Origin: Actinomycetota bacterium
Lineage (GTDB): Bacteria > Actinomycetota > Acidimicrobiia > Acidimicrobiales > CAIXPF01
Direction of reading: 5' to 3'
Assembly (NCBI GenBank): GCA_016870475.1
Contig: VGBO01000023.1
Location: 1 to 35,342, forward strand
DNA: 35,342 nucleotides
The position numbers and the translations under genes were made by a program. Below, one piece after another: positions 20,899 through 29,272 of the stretch; positions within the stretch are counted from its first letter, which is position 1, and every line of letters begins with the position of its first letter. The notes beneath the pieces are model-generated. The model saw only the letters and a program-made list of their open reading frames with translations. It had not been told where the DNA came from and searched no databases.

Positions 20899-22793
20899 GT
20901 GTCCGGCACCAGTTCTGCGTGCATCCGGTCGAGGGACTGCTGGGCGACGAGCATCGCCTTGCGGGCGGTGAAAGGGACCCGACCCGTGTTCTCGAGCACA
21001 CGCCACTCCGTGCCGAGCGATGTCACCGCCGCCCGCAGACTCGCCGGGTCGGCGTCCGCGCCGAGGCCCAGACGGTTCGCCGGCACGGCGAACAACAACA
21101 GCCGCCGCACCTGCTCCCGCAGGCCGGGCGGGAGGTTCGCCCGCCCACCGGCCAACTCGCGCAGCAGCGTCAGCTCGCTGATCGCCGCCAGCTCGCCGGC
21201 GAGCAGATCGACCTCCTCGAGGATCGCCGCCCGATCGGTGGGCGTGGCCGCACCCGTCGCCGCGACCTGCAGCAAGGCGAGACCCGCCGACGCCCGCAGC
21301 AGCGGGGCACGCAGCGCGGCGAGCTCCGCCGCCGTGGCGCCGATGCCGACGAGCGCGTCGTCGTCGAGCACCGCGGGGACCCCGGCCCCGACACCGATGG
21401 AGGGCCGCGCCGCCAGGTCGGCGGCGACCGCCGCCGCATCACCGCCCGCAGCGGGGACCACGAGGATCTCCACCGCGACGGGACCGGCGACCGCCCTGCG
21501 CAGCACGGCGCCCAGATGGCTCGTCACCTCCGCCGGCGCAGGCGAATCAGCGCCGAGCAACAACACGGCGACATCGGCCCCGGCGACGACGGGGTCGTCC
21601 GGCGACACGGCCCGCCGAACCTCCACCCCGGGACGCTGGGCGAGGAGGTCGCCGAGCACCGAACCGCCCACCGAACGTGGACCCGTGTCGCCGACGAGCA
21701 CGACCTGGACGTCGCGACGCAGTCGTTCCTCGGCCGTCGCGAGCGCCGCGACCCCCTCCGGGCCCACCACCCGCCCCCGGACCGCCGACAGCAGGTCGAG
21801 GACGCGACCTGCGGCGCCGACCGGCTCGACGGGCGCTCCACTCGGAGCGGCCGACTCGACCACCGTGGCGGGCGCGGCCGGTGGCGGCGGTGCTGCCGGT
21901 GGCACGACGGCGACGGGCGGGCCGGCGAGCTCGGCGAGCACCCCGGCGAGCGCGATCACCGACGGGAACCGGTCGTCGGGACGGTGAGCGAGACCCTGCG
22001 CGATCAGCCGGTCGAACCGGGCGTCGAGCTCGGGCCGCAACGTCGACGGCGGCGGCGCGCCCTGGTTCACCCGACCCCGCCGCACCCCCGACAGCGTGTC
22101 GGAGGAGAACGCAGGGCGACCGCACAGCAGCTCGTAGACGACCGCGGTCACGGCGAACACGTCGACCCTGCGGTCGATCACCGACGACGCCTCGGCCTGC
22201 TCCGGCGCCATGTACGCCGGGGTGCCGGCCGCCAGCGTGAACCCGCTCGCCGCCGCGAGATCCTTGGCGAGGCCGAAGTCCGCGATCATCACCGCCTCGT
22301 CGCCGCGCTCGCGTCCCGCCCGCTGTGCGGCGATCCGCTCGTGCGTCCTCACCGAACGGAACAAGATGTTCGACGGCTTGATGTCGCGGTGCACGACCCC
22401 GAAGTCGTGCACGACCGCGAGGGCCTCGCAGATCTCGATCCCGAGCGCCAAGGCCTCCGGCACCGGGAAGGGGTCCGCGGCGCTGCGGGCGGCGATCCGG
22501 TCGTAGAGCGTGCCCCGATCGGCCCAGGACATGACGATGTAGGGACGACCGTCGTCGAGCTCGTTGATCTCGTGCACCCGGACGATGTGCTCGTGGTCGA
22601 TCCGCCGCAGGATCCGGGCCTCGTCGATGAACCGCTGCCGGACCCCGGCGTTCCGCGCCCAGTTGTCGGCCAGCACCTTGATCGCGACGCGCGTCTCGAG
22701 CAGCTCGTCGAAGGCGAGCCAAACCGTCGCGAAGCTGCCGGCGCCGAGCGCCTTCTCCGCCCGGTACCTCCCGATGCGCCCTGCGTCAGCCAC
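20895..22793 (-). CDS. Ser/Thr protein kinase with a C-terminal GTPase-like domain lacking a P-loop
   Basis: The 632-residue product begins with a complete PknB-type kinase domain (about 8-290): Gly loop GAGSFATV (17-24), Lys39 (VAIK), catalytic HRDIKPSN (135-142), DFG (172-174), APE (196-198). A Pro/Ala linker (291-325) follows; no membrane helix is visible, unlike most PknB-type receptors. Residues 328-632 look like the GTPase modules found in actinobacterial dynamin-like clusters, with strand VQVVLVGDTGPRSVGGSVLG (362-381) where GxxxxGKS would be, then ADVAVLLLGADSPAP and a long helical end. The Walker A Lys-Ser is missing, so nucleotide binding is doubtful. GTG 22793 is preferred, preceded at 6 bases by GACAAT. 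Divergent from the Hsp70 gene. Confidence 0.85.
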   Translation of the reverse strand: MADAGRIGRYRAEKALGAGSFATVWLAFDELLETRVAIKVLADNWARNAGVRQRFIDEARILRRIDHEHIVRVHEINELDDGRPYIVMSWADRGTLYDRIAARSAADPFPVPEALALGIEICEALAVVHDFGVVHRDIKPSNILFRSVRTHERIAAQRAGRERGDEAVMIADFGLAKDLAAASGFTLAAGTPAYMAPEQAEASSVIDRRVDVFAVTAVVYELLCGRPAFSSDTLSGVRRGRVNQGAPPPSTLRPELDARFDRLIAQGLAHRPDDRFPSVIALAGVLAELAGPPVAVVPPAAPPPPAAPATVVESAAPSGAPVEPVGAAGRVLDLLSAVRGRVVGPEGVAALATAEERLRRDVQVVLVGDTGPRSVGGSVLGDLLAQRPGVEVRRAVSPDDPVVAGADVAVLLLGADSPAPAEVTSHLGAVLRRAVAGPVAVEILVVPAAGGDAAAVAADLAARPSIGVGAGVPAVLDDDALVGIGATAAELAALRAPLLRASAGLALLQVAATGAATPTDRAAILEEVDLLAGELAAISELTLLRELAGGRANLPPGLREQVRRLLLFAVPANRLGLGADADPASLRAAVTSLGTEWRVLENTGRVPFTARKAMLVAQQSLDRMHAELVPDT

Positions 22794-22799
22794 GCCGCC

Positions 22800-22805
22800 A
22801 TTGTC
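22800..22805 (-). promoter_or_regulatory. -10-like box for the kinase gene
   Basis: On the minus strand GACAAT ends 6 bases before GTG 22793: leaderless arrangement, imperfect box. Confidence 0.35.
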
Positions 22806-22858
22806 GCCGCTCGGCGGCGCCGCTGCTGCACCGGTGCGATGGCGCCGGGAGGACCGGC

Positions 22859-22864
22859 TACCGT
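22859..22864 (+). promoter_or_regulatory. -10-like box for the Hsp70 gene
   Basis: TACCGT lies 27 bases before GTG 22892. A transcript from about 22871 would carry the GGAAGG ribosome-binding site in a leader of about 20 bases. Confidence 0.4.
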
Positions 22865-22891
22865 TGCTCCGCACCCGACCGGAAGGCGACG

Positions 22892-24940
22892 GTGGTGGCA
22901 ACGCGACCCTGGATCCTCGCGATCGACTTCGGCACCAGCTATACGGTCGCCGCCGCGCGGCTCGAAGGACGCGAGCCCGAGGTCATCGAAATCGGGGGCG
23001 AGCGACGCATACCCTCCGTCGTCCTCGTCGACGCCGACCGGATCATCGTCGGCCGGGTCGCCGACGAACTCGCGTCGGCGAACCCCGCGGCCACGCTGCG
23101 GGCGCCGAAGAGCCGCCTCGGCGACCAGGTCCCCGTCGTGCTCGGCGGTCGCCCGTACCAGGTCGTCGATCTCGTCAGCGCACAGCTCGCGCACGTCTAC
23201 GAGGAAGCGACGCGCCAGATGGGCGGCCCACCCGACGCTGTGAAGCTCACCCACCCCGCCGGGTGGAACCGACCGTGGCTGAACCGGCTACTCGACGCAG
23301 CCCGGCGCGCCGGGATCGAGGAGGCGACCCTCGTCCCCGAACCGGTCGCCGCGGCGCTCACGTTCGCGAGCGAGGTCGGCGTCGACGACGGCGACCACAT
23401 CGCCGTGTACGACCTCGGCGGCGGAACGTTCGACACCGCAGTCGTCGCATCCGACGGCGACGGGTTCCGGGTCGTCGGCCGTCCCGGCGGCGACAACACG
23501 ATCGGCGGCGAGCTCTTCGACGAGATCCTCCTCAACCTAATCGGCGCCGAACTCCCCGCCGAGGCGTGGCAGGCCCTGCAGGTCGGCGCCGACGCCACCT
23601 GGATGCAGGTGGCCGCGAACCTGCGCAAGGAGGCCCGTCGCGCAAAGGAGATGCTGTCGGCCCACCCCTACGCCGATGCGCTCGTCGCGCTTCCCGACGG
23701 GATCCGCACCGTGCGGATCACCCAGGCCACCTACGAGACCCTCATCACCCCCTACATCGAGGAGACGATCACCCTTCTCGACCGGTGCATCGCGAACGCC
23801 GGGTTGCGCCCCGACCAGCTCGTCGCCATCTCCCTCGTCGGCGGGGCGAGCCGGACCCCGCTCGTGGAGCGCTTCGCCGCGGAGGCGTTCCCCGGGGTGC
23901 CGATCAGCCGGCGCGGCGACCCGAAGACCTCGACCGCCATGGGGGCGGTGCGAGCCAGCGAGACGAACGACGCTGCGATCGGCCTCGCCGGGTGGGCGAC
24001 CGACCCCTCCGCCGGGGCGGCCCCGGCGGCCCCGGCGGCCCCGGCGGCAGCCGCCGCAGCCACCGAGATCACCCCGGCGGACCCCTCGACCATCGGACCG
24101 CCGACGATGCAGTCGCCACCACGGGTCGAACCTCCGGCACGACCCCCCGTCGCTGCACCGGCCGCCTACGCAGCACCGGCCGCGCCGCCCGCCTTCACAC
24201 CCAACCCCCCCGTCCACGCGGCGCCGGCCGCACCGGCGCCAACCCGGCGACGACGGCGCGGCGGCCGGATCATGCTCGGACTGCTCGTCGTCGCCGCAGG
24301 TGCCGGCGTCGCCGCGTTCGCGCTGCTCCGGAGCGCCGACGGCACCGCCGGACGGTCGACGGCGACGGCGGAGGAGGAGATCACCGACGGCACGGTCCGT
24401 CCGCTCAGCACCACGGCGCTGCGCAACCGGCTGCTCGAACCGGACCAGGTCAGCGATGCGATCGGGCAACCGATCGCCGAAGTGCAGCCCGGGAACCGCG
24501 TCGTGACCTGGTGCGGTCGGGACCTGCTGCCGGCGACGAGCTACGCGAGCCGGACCTTCGAGGAGACGGTCGGCGACCGGCGGGTGCTCGTGAGCCTCAC
24601 CCGGTACGACTCCGTTCCCGACGCCGAGGCGGCGTTCGCCGAGTGGGCGAGCTTCGGCGCCGACTGTCCCGAACCGTCGGTGCTGTCGGGGGGCCAGGTC
24701 CTCACCTTCCGTCTCACCCCGCTCGAGACCGACGACCCGGGCGGCACCGCTGCGTACGCGGTCGACTACTCCGCCGACGGCACCACCGTGACCGCGACGG
24801 AGTTCTTCGCGGCGACCGTGCAGGGCGCCAACATGTCCATCGAGTCCCTCGTCGTCCTCGGCCGGGTCGCGGACGAGTTCGACGCAGCCGACTTCTTCAA
24901 CCTCGTCCTCGAGGCCACGGCGAAAGCCGCCCGGGGATGA
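22892..24940 (+). CDS. membrane-anchored Hsp70-family protein with an extracytoplasmic domain
   Basis: The 682-residue product starts with an actin-fold ATPase (about 8-370): AIDFGTSYT (phosphate 1), DLGGGTFD (about 174-181, phosphate 2), LVGGASRTPL (about 315-324, adenosine). The Hsp70 substrate-binding domain is absent. Instead there is an Ala/Pro-rich linker (about 375-455), a basic patch RRRRRGGR, one membrane helix (about 461-481), and an outer domain (about 500-682). That domain resembles the PknH-type extracellular sensor fold (LLEPDQVSDAIGQPIAEV, Cys in TWCGRD and in ADCPEP, possibly a disulfide). GTG 22892 (or 22895) has GGAAGG upstream. The antiporter follows after 16 bases. Chaperone activity should not be assumed. 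Confidence 0.88.
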   Translation: MVATRPWILAIDFGTSYTVAAARLEGREPEVIEIGGERRIPSVVLVDADRIIVGRVADELASANPAATLRAPKSRLGDQVPVVLGGRPYQVVDLVSAQLAHVYEEATRQMGGPPDAVKLTHPAGWNRPWLNRLLDAARRAGIEEATLVPEPVAAALTFASEVGVDDGDHIAVYDLGGGTFDTAVVASDGDGFRVVGRPGGDNTIGGELFDEILLNLIGAELPAEAWQALQVGADATWMQVAANLRKEARRAKEMLSAHPYADALVALPDGIRTVRITQATYETLITPYIEETITLLDRCIANAGLRPDQLVAISLVGGASRTPLVERFAAEAFPGVPISRRGDPKTSTAMGAVRASETNDAAIGLAGWATDPSAGAAPAAPAAPAAAAAATEITPADPSTIGPPTMQSPPRVEPPARPPVAAPAAYAAPAAPPAFTPNPPVHAAPAAPAPTRRRRRGGRIMLGLLVVAAGAGVAAFALLRSADGTAGRSTATAEEEITDGTVRPLSTTALRNRLLEPDQVSDAIGQPIAEVQPGNRVVTWCGRDLLPATSYASRTFEETVGDRRVLVSLTRYDSVPDAEAAFAEWASFGADCPEPSVLSGGQVLTFRLTPLETDDPGGTAAYAVDYSADGTTVTATEFFAATVQGANMSIESLVVLGRVADEFDAADFFNLVLEATAKAARG

Positions 24941-24956
24941 GGACCGGGGCGCGACC

Positions 24957-27074
24957 ATGACGGTGCTCGCAGCCGGCGCCCCTGGGACCGATCCCTTCGT
25001 CCGTCTGCTCGTCTGCCTCGTCATCGTGCTCGCACTCGGTCGCGTCGTCGGCGCCGCCTGTCGCAAGCTCGGCCAGCCGGTCGTGATCGGCGAGATCCTC
25101 GCGGGGATCGCGCTCGGACCGAGCCTGCTCGGCCTCCTCCCCGGCGACCTCGACACGCTGCTGTTCCCCGAGACCGTGCGGCCGTACCTGAAGCTGGTCG
25201 CGCAGCTCGGCCTCGTGCTGTTCATGTTCATCGTCGGTCTCGAGGTCGACCTCGACGTCGTGCGGCGCAGCGGCAAGCGAGCGCTCGCGATCTCGCTCAC
25301 CTCGATCGCGTTCCCGTTCCTCCTCGGCATCGGCATCCTCGGCACCTACCTGCACGAGGACCACAGCTGTGTCGCAGTGAGCGTCACCCGAGCGGCCGAG
25401 CTCGGCGAGGGCGACGAGCGCGCCTGCACCTCCGAGGAGGTCGAACGGAAGATCGCGGCGGCGGAGGAGGCGGGGACGACGCCACCGGTCGGTCGGACCG
25501 TCGACCAGTTCCCCTTCGGGTTCTTCATCGGCGTGTCGATGTGCGGCACCGCGTTCGCCGTGCTCGCACGGATCCTCGCCGAACGGGACATGTTCAAGAT
25601 CCCACTCGGCATGCTCCTCATCGCGTGCGCGGCGATCGACGACATCGTCGCCTTCACCCTGCTCGCCTTCGCCGCTGCACTCGCCGGCGGCGGGACCGTC
25701 GGCAGCGTCGTCGTCATGCTCGGACAGCTCGCCCTGTTCGTCGCGCTCCTCGTCGTGGTCGTCCGTCCGTTGCTCGAACGGTTCGTCGTGCGCAGCTACC
25801 GGGTGGCCGGTCGGCTCGCACCCGAACACCTCGCCGTCCTGCTGATCGGCCTGCTCGCCTCGGCGTGGACCACGTCGCTCATCGGGGTGCACGAGCTCAT
25901 CGGTGCCTTCCTGTTCGGGGCGATCGTTCCCCGACGGGACGCCCACGGCCTCTTCCACGCCGTCGCCGATCGGCTCGACGGTGTGAGCGTGCAACTCCTC
26001 CTGCCCGTGTTCTTCGTCGTCGCCGGCCAGGGGGTCGACATCGGCGGGCTCGGGCGCGACGACATCGTGCCGACGCTCGCCATCCTGGCCGTGGCCTGTG
26101 TCGGCAAGTTCGTCGGCGGGGCGCTCGCCGCTCGGGCGACCGGCGTCCCGAAACGACAGTCGCTCGCCGTCGGGACGATGATGAACACCCGCGGCCTCGC
26201 CGAACTCGTCATCCTCCAGGTCGGGCGCGACGCCGGCGTCATCGACGACGGGGCGTACACGATGCTCGTCATCATGGCGATCGTCACGACGGCGATGTCG
26301 GGGCCGTTGCTCAAGTTCGTCTACCCCGACCGTTGGCTCCAGCGGGACATCGCCGAGGCGGCCCGAACGGGCGGTGGCGACGGCGCGGTCGTCGTCGTCG
26401 ACGACCCGGCCGACGCCCTCCCGCTCGTCGACACGGCGATCGGCTTCAGCGGCGCCCGGCGTGACGCGCTGGTCCACCTCGTGCGCCTCGTCGGACCCGA
26501 CGTCGGCGTCGCCGGGATCGCCGACGCTCTCGCCGAGTCGGAGGTGCTGCGCCGGCGGGTCACCGACGCCGGCGGGAACGCCACGGTCATCAGCCGCATC
26601 ACGGTGGACCGGGCGGCCGACGTGCTCGCCGAGATCACCCGGCTCGCGCCCGACGTGGTCGTCTGCAGCACCGCCGATGCCGACCTCGTCGAATCGATCA
26701 CCGCGTCGGGCACCGACGCGGTCGTCGTCGGCGGGCCCGTACCGACCGCCGGCACGATCGGCGCACCCGGCGGAGGCGGGAACGCCGACCGTGCCGCGCT
26801 CGAGGTCGCCGCACGCCTCGCCCTGCACCACGGTCTGCCCCTCCACGTCGAGGGCGGTGGCGGTCGGCTCCTCCGTGGGCTGCGCAGCCTCGGCGTCCGG
26901 GCGGTGGACACCGCAGGGACCGACACCGAGGGGCACCTCGTCGTCGTCGCCGGTGACGGGGGTGCCACCGCCGCGCTGCGCGTGCACCCGGGCGCACGCG
27001 ACCGGGTCGCCATCACCGAACGGCTCGGGCGATGGCGACCGGGGGACACCGTCATCCCCCTCAGCAGTCGCTAG
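24957..27074 (+). CDS. CPA2-family cation/proton antiporter with a USP-like tail
   Basis: Inner-membrane monovalent cation:proton antiporter (KefB/NapA-like), 705 residues. The membrane part (about 12-465) has GQPVVIGEILAGIALGPSLL, FMFIVGLEVDLD, the ion-site pair Asp-Asp in CAAIDDIVAFTLLAF, and the late MMNTRGLAELVILQVGRD. An unusual extra loop (about 133-183) between early helices carries two Cys and many charged residues, and probably faces outside. The soluble tail (about 475-705) looks like two weak universal-stress-protein halves (VVVVDDPADALPLVDTAIGF; and DRAALEVAARLALHHGLPLH). It starts 16 bases after the Hsp70 gene, so it is probably co-transcribed. It ends with TAG and converges with the FHA gene. 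Confidence 0.9.
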   Translation: MTVLAAGAPGTDPFVRLLVCLVIVLALGRVVGAACRKLGQPVVIGEILAGIALGPSLLGLLPGDLDTLLFPETVRPYLKLVAQLGLVLFMFIVGLEVDLDVVRRSGKRALAISLTSIAFPFLLGIGILGTYLHEDHSCVAVSVTRAAELGEGDERACTSEEVERKIAAAEEAGTTPPVGRTVDQFPFGFFIGVSMCGTAFAVLARILAERDMFKIPLGMLLIACAAIDDIVAFTLLAFAAALAGGGTVGSVVVMLGQLALFVALLVVVVRPLLERFVVRSYRVAGRLAPEHLAVLLIGLLASAWTTSLIGVHELIGAFLFGAIVPRRDAHGLFHAVADRLDGVSVQLLLPVFFVVAGQGVDIGGLGRDDIVPTLAILAVACVGKFVGGALAARATGVPKRQSLAVGTMMNTRGLAELVILQVGRDAGVIDDGAYTMLVIMAIVTTAMSGPLLKFVYPDRWLQRDIAEAARTGGGDGAVVVVDDPADALPLVDTAIGFSGARRDALVHLVRLVGPDVGVAGIADALAESEVLRRRVTDAGGNATVISRITVDRAADVLAEITRLAPDVVVCSTADADLVESITASGTDAVVVGGPVPTAGTIGAPGGGGNADRAALEVAARLALHHGLPLHVEGGGGRLLRGLRSLGVRAVDTAGTDTEGHLVVVAGDGGATAALRVHPGARDRVAITERLGRWRPGDTVIPLSSR

Positions 27075-27086
27075 GGCATACGCCCG

Positions 27087-28322
27087 TCAGCGCTGGCGGA
27101 GCGGCGACTCGAACGTCGCCGCCTGACGCCCGAAGGCCACGTGCGTTCCCGGCAGGAGCGCCCGCGGCTGGTCGACGCCGAGGCGGTCCCAGGCCCGGCG
27201 CGCCTCGTCCCAGACGTAGGTGCCGTTCGTGGACCCGCGGTCGACGATGAGCACGTCCCACCCGACGAGCCGGATCTCGGCGTGCACCCGGGACAGCGTG
27301 TTCGTCACGTCGACGAGCGGGACCGCGGTCGCCTCACCGCGCAGCACGGCGGGATCGTCGACCGGATCTCGCCCGAGGACGATCGTCCGGGCGAGCGAGC
27401 GGTGCGACCCGTCACTGAAGGTGAGCACACCGAGCGGCGGCCGCACCTCCTCCTCGAGGATGAAGCTCGCCTGGTGCATCGCGATCCCACACACCGCGCA
27501 GTAGCGGACCCGGGGATCGTTGAAGTGGTCACGGGAGCACCGCAGACCCTGCACGTGCACCTGCTCGTCCTCGGTCGGCTCGATCGGTTCGACGATCGAG
27601 CCGCCCGGGACGGCCGACGCCACCGCATCGGGAACCGCCGCGGCGACGGCCGCGGCCGCCGGCTCGGGCGCTGGGGCGGGCTCCGGCGCAGGGGCGGGCT
27701 CGGGCGCAAGTGCGGGCTCGGGCGCAGGTGCGGGCTCGGGCGCAGGTGCGGCGACGACCGGGAGCGGCTCGACGGGCGGAAGGTCCTCGTCGTCGGGAGC
27801 GGTGAGGGAGACGACGTCCGGCGTCGGCGCCGACACCGCCGCGACCGCCGGCGGTGACGCCCACGCGGCGGCGGGGGCGGGCCGGGAGATCCGCACCTCG
27901 AAGCCCGCTGCAGCGACGACACCACGCTCGAGCTCGAGGAGCGGATCGGCAACGGACCCGTCCGGCACCAGCCACACGCCGTCGGCAGCGGCGACCCGCC
28001 GCCGCACCAGGCCGTCCCCCGCGACCACCTCGACCGAACCCCCCGCCCGGACCGCGAGCGGCAGACCACCGGAGACGGCCACCTCCACGGCGTCGTCGTC
28101 GAGCACGAGCAGGACGAACGGCCCGACCGACGGGCCGGTGTCGACCGCACGACCGAGGTCGGCGAGCACCTCCGCCGCCGACCGGTCGCCGACGAAACGG
28201 CACCAGCCGACGAGCGCGGCCGTCGCCGGTCCCTCCCCGGTCGTGAACAGGACGGTGCGACCCTGACGGACGAGCCGCCCCGTCCCGGCACCGTGATGGG
28301 GGATGACGACGTGCGCGGTCAT
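27087..28322 (-). CDS. FHA-domain protein with a zinc ribbon and Pro/Ala/Glu repeats
   Basis: Phosphothreonine-reading protein, 411 residues, probably cytoplasmic. The N-terminal 165 residues form a protein-phosphatase-like or unknown domain (HHGAGTGRLVRQGRTVLFTT, later AVSGGLPLAVRAGG) that I cannot name firmly. A linker of EPAPAP repeats follows (about 188-221). Near 261 is a Cys-rich element (CSRDHFNDP then YCAVCGIAM), as seen in actinobacterial FHA proteins. The FHA domain is C-terminal (about 305-405): LGRDPVDDPAV, LSRVHAEIRL, and DRGSTNGTYVW, with the Arg, Ser-Arg-His and Asn-Gly residues that bind phosphothreonine. ATG 28322 overlaps the kinase stop (ATGA), so the kinase-FHA pair is coupled and a likely substrate-reader pair. 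Confidence 0.9.
   Translation of the reverse strand: MTAHVVIPHHGAGTGRLVRQGRTVLFTTGEGPATAALVGWCRFVGDRSAAEVLADLGRAVDTGPSVGPFVLLVLDDDAVEVAVSGGLPLAVRAGGSVEVVAGDGLVRRRVAAADGVWLVPDGSVADPLLELERGVVAAAGFEVRISRPAPAAAWASPPAVAAVSAPTPDVVSLTAPDDEDLPPVEPLPVVAAPAPEPAPAPEPALAPEPAPAPEPAPAPEPAAAAVAAAVPDAVASAVPGGSIVEPIEPTEDEQVHVQGLRCSRDHFNDPRVRYCAVCGIAMHQASFILEEEVRPPLGVLTFSDGSHRSLARTIVLGRDPVDDPAVLRGEATAVPLVDVTNTLSRVHAEIRLVGWDVLIVDRGSTNGTYVWDEARRAWDRLGVDQPRALLPGTHVAFGRQAATFESPLRQR
27662..27751 (-). repeat. five tandem 18-base repeats coding for EPAPAP
   Basis: Units at 27662, 27680, 27698, 27716 and 27734; the last two are identical and the others differ at one to four bases. They encode the hexapeptide linker of the FHA protein and may vary in copy number between strains. 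Confidence 0.9.
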
Positions 28323-29131
28323 GGTTCGGTTCCTCCGGAACATCCGTCGAGGAGGTCGGCGAGCGCCTCGGCGGTGGGGGGTCTCGCCTCGACGGCCACG
28401 TCGAGGCACGCTTCGATGATCGCCGCGACGTCGTCGTCGAGCAGGTCGCGGCGCACCGTCGGCGGCCGGCGCAGCACGGTGCGCACGGCGAGCATCGGGT
28501 CGGCCGGATCGAGGCCGGCGAAGACGTCCTGGGCGGTGAGCACCCGGTGCAGCGTCGCCGCCAACGCGTACACGTCGGTCGGCCGGCCCGCCGAACCCCC
28601 GCGGAGCAGCTCCGGGTCGACGAACCCGATGGAAGCCATCGGGGCCATCGAGGTCATCGACGACGATCCGAGCTGGGCGAGCCCGAGGTCGGCGAGCGCC
28701 GCCGACCCGTCCGCACGCACCAGCACGTTCCCCGGGCGGATGTCGCGGTGCACGATGCCGGACTCGTGCAGGGCGTGCGCCGCCCGCGCCGCCTGCGCGA
28801 CCGCACGGATGCGACCGGAACGGTCGAGCGCTGCTGGATCCTCCAGCGAACCCCCCGGACACCACTCCATCGAGTAGAAGAACCGATCCTCGTGCTGGCC
28901 GGCGTCGTAGAGGCGCACGAGGTTCGGGTGCGCGACCCGGGCGAAGAGCTTCAGCTCGCGGGTGAACCGGCGGAACGCGGTGTCGTCGCCACCCGCGACG
29001 ACCTTGACGACCACACGGTCGACGTCGAGGCCGAGCCGCGCCGGCGGCACCGCGAGGTGGAACCGCCCGTGCCCGCCGTCCGCGAGCGGGTCGACCAACT
29101 CGTAGTCGGCGATCCTGCCCGCGTCCTGCAC
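28319..29131 (-). CDS. small soluble Ser/Thr protein kinase
   Basis: Single-domain kinase of 270 residues with no membrane helix or sensor domain. Landmarks: Gly loop LADGGHGRF (16-24), Lys43 (VVKVV), catalytic loop HRDIRPGN (128-135), DLG (148-150) and DPELLRGG in place of APE (172-179). The catalytic Asp, Asn and Lys are present, so it may be active, but Arg replaces the usual loop Lys (HRDIKP) and DLG replaces DFG. The activation segment SSSMTSMAPMAS is rich in Ser/Thr. GTG 29131 is preferred over ATG 29179 because GAGGAGG lies 4 bases upstream. It is coupled to the FHA gene by ATGA and divergent from an LLM gene (141-base gap). Targets may include the FHA protein. Confidence 0.9.
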   Translation of the reverse strand: MQDAGRIADYELVDPLADGGHGRFHLAVPPARLGLDVDRVVVKVVAGGDDTAFRRFTRELKLFARVAHPNLVRLYDAGQHEDRFFYSMEWCPGGSLEDPAALDRSGRIRAVAQAARAAHALHESGIVHRDIRPGNVLVRADGSAALADLGLAQLGSSSMTSMAPMASIGFVDPELLRGGSAGRPTDVYALAATLHRVLTAQDVFAGLDPADPMLAVRTVLRRPPTVRRDLLDDDVAAIIEACLDVAVEARPPTAEALADLLDGCSGGTEP

Positions 29132-29226
29132 CGGTCCTCCTCGGGACGGGCTCCCGATCCGAGCACCGTCCTCGGACATTCTGGCGCGTCCGGCCCGGAA
29201 CGTGCGTCGCCCACCATGGTGCGGCC

Positions 29227-29232
29227 TACCCT
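29227..29232 (+). promoter_or_regulatory. -10-like box for the LLM gene at 29273
   Basis: TACCCT lies 40 bases before ATG 29273, giving a leader of about 34 bases with GGGAGG. Two GTCGAC palindromes (29242-29247 and 29253-29258) lie just downstream and could form an operator; no -35 box is clear. Confidence 0.4.
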
Positions 29233-29272
29233 GGGGCGGTCGTCGACCGGGGGTCGACTCGGGGAGGACAGC

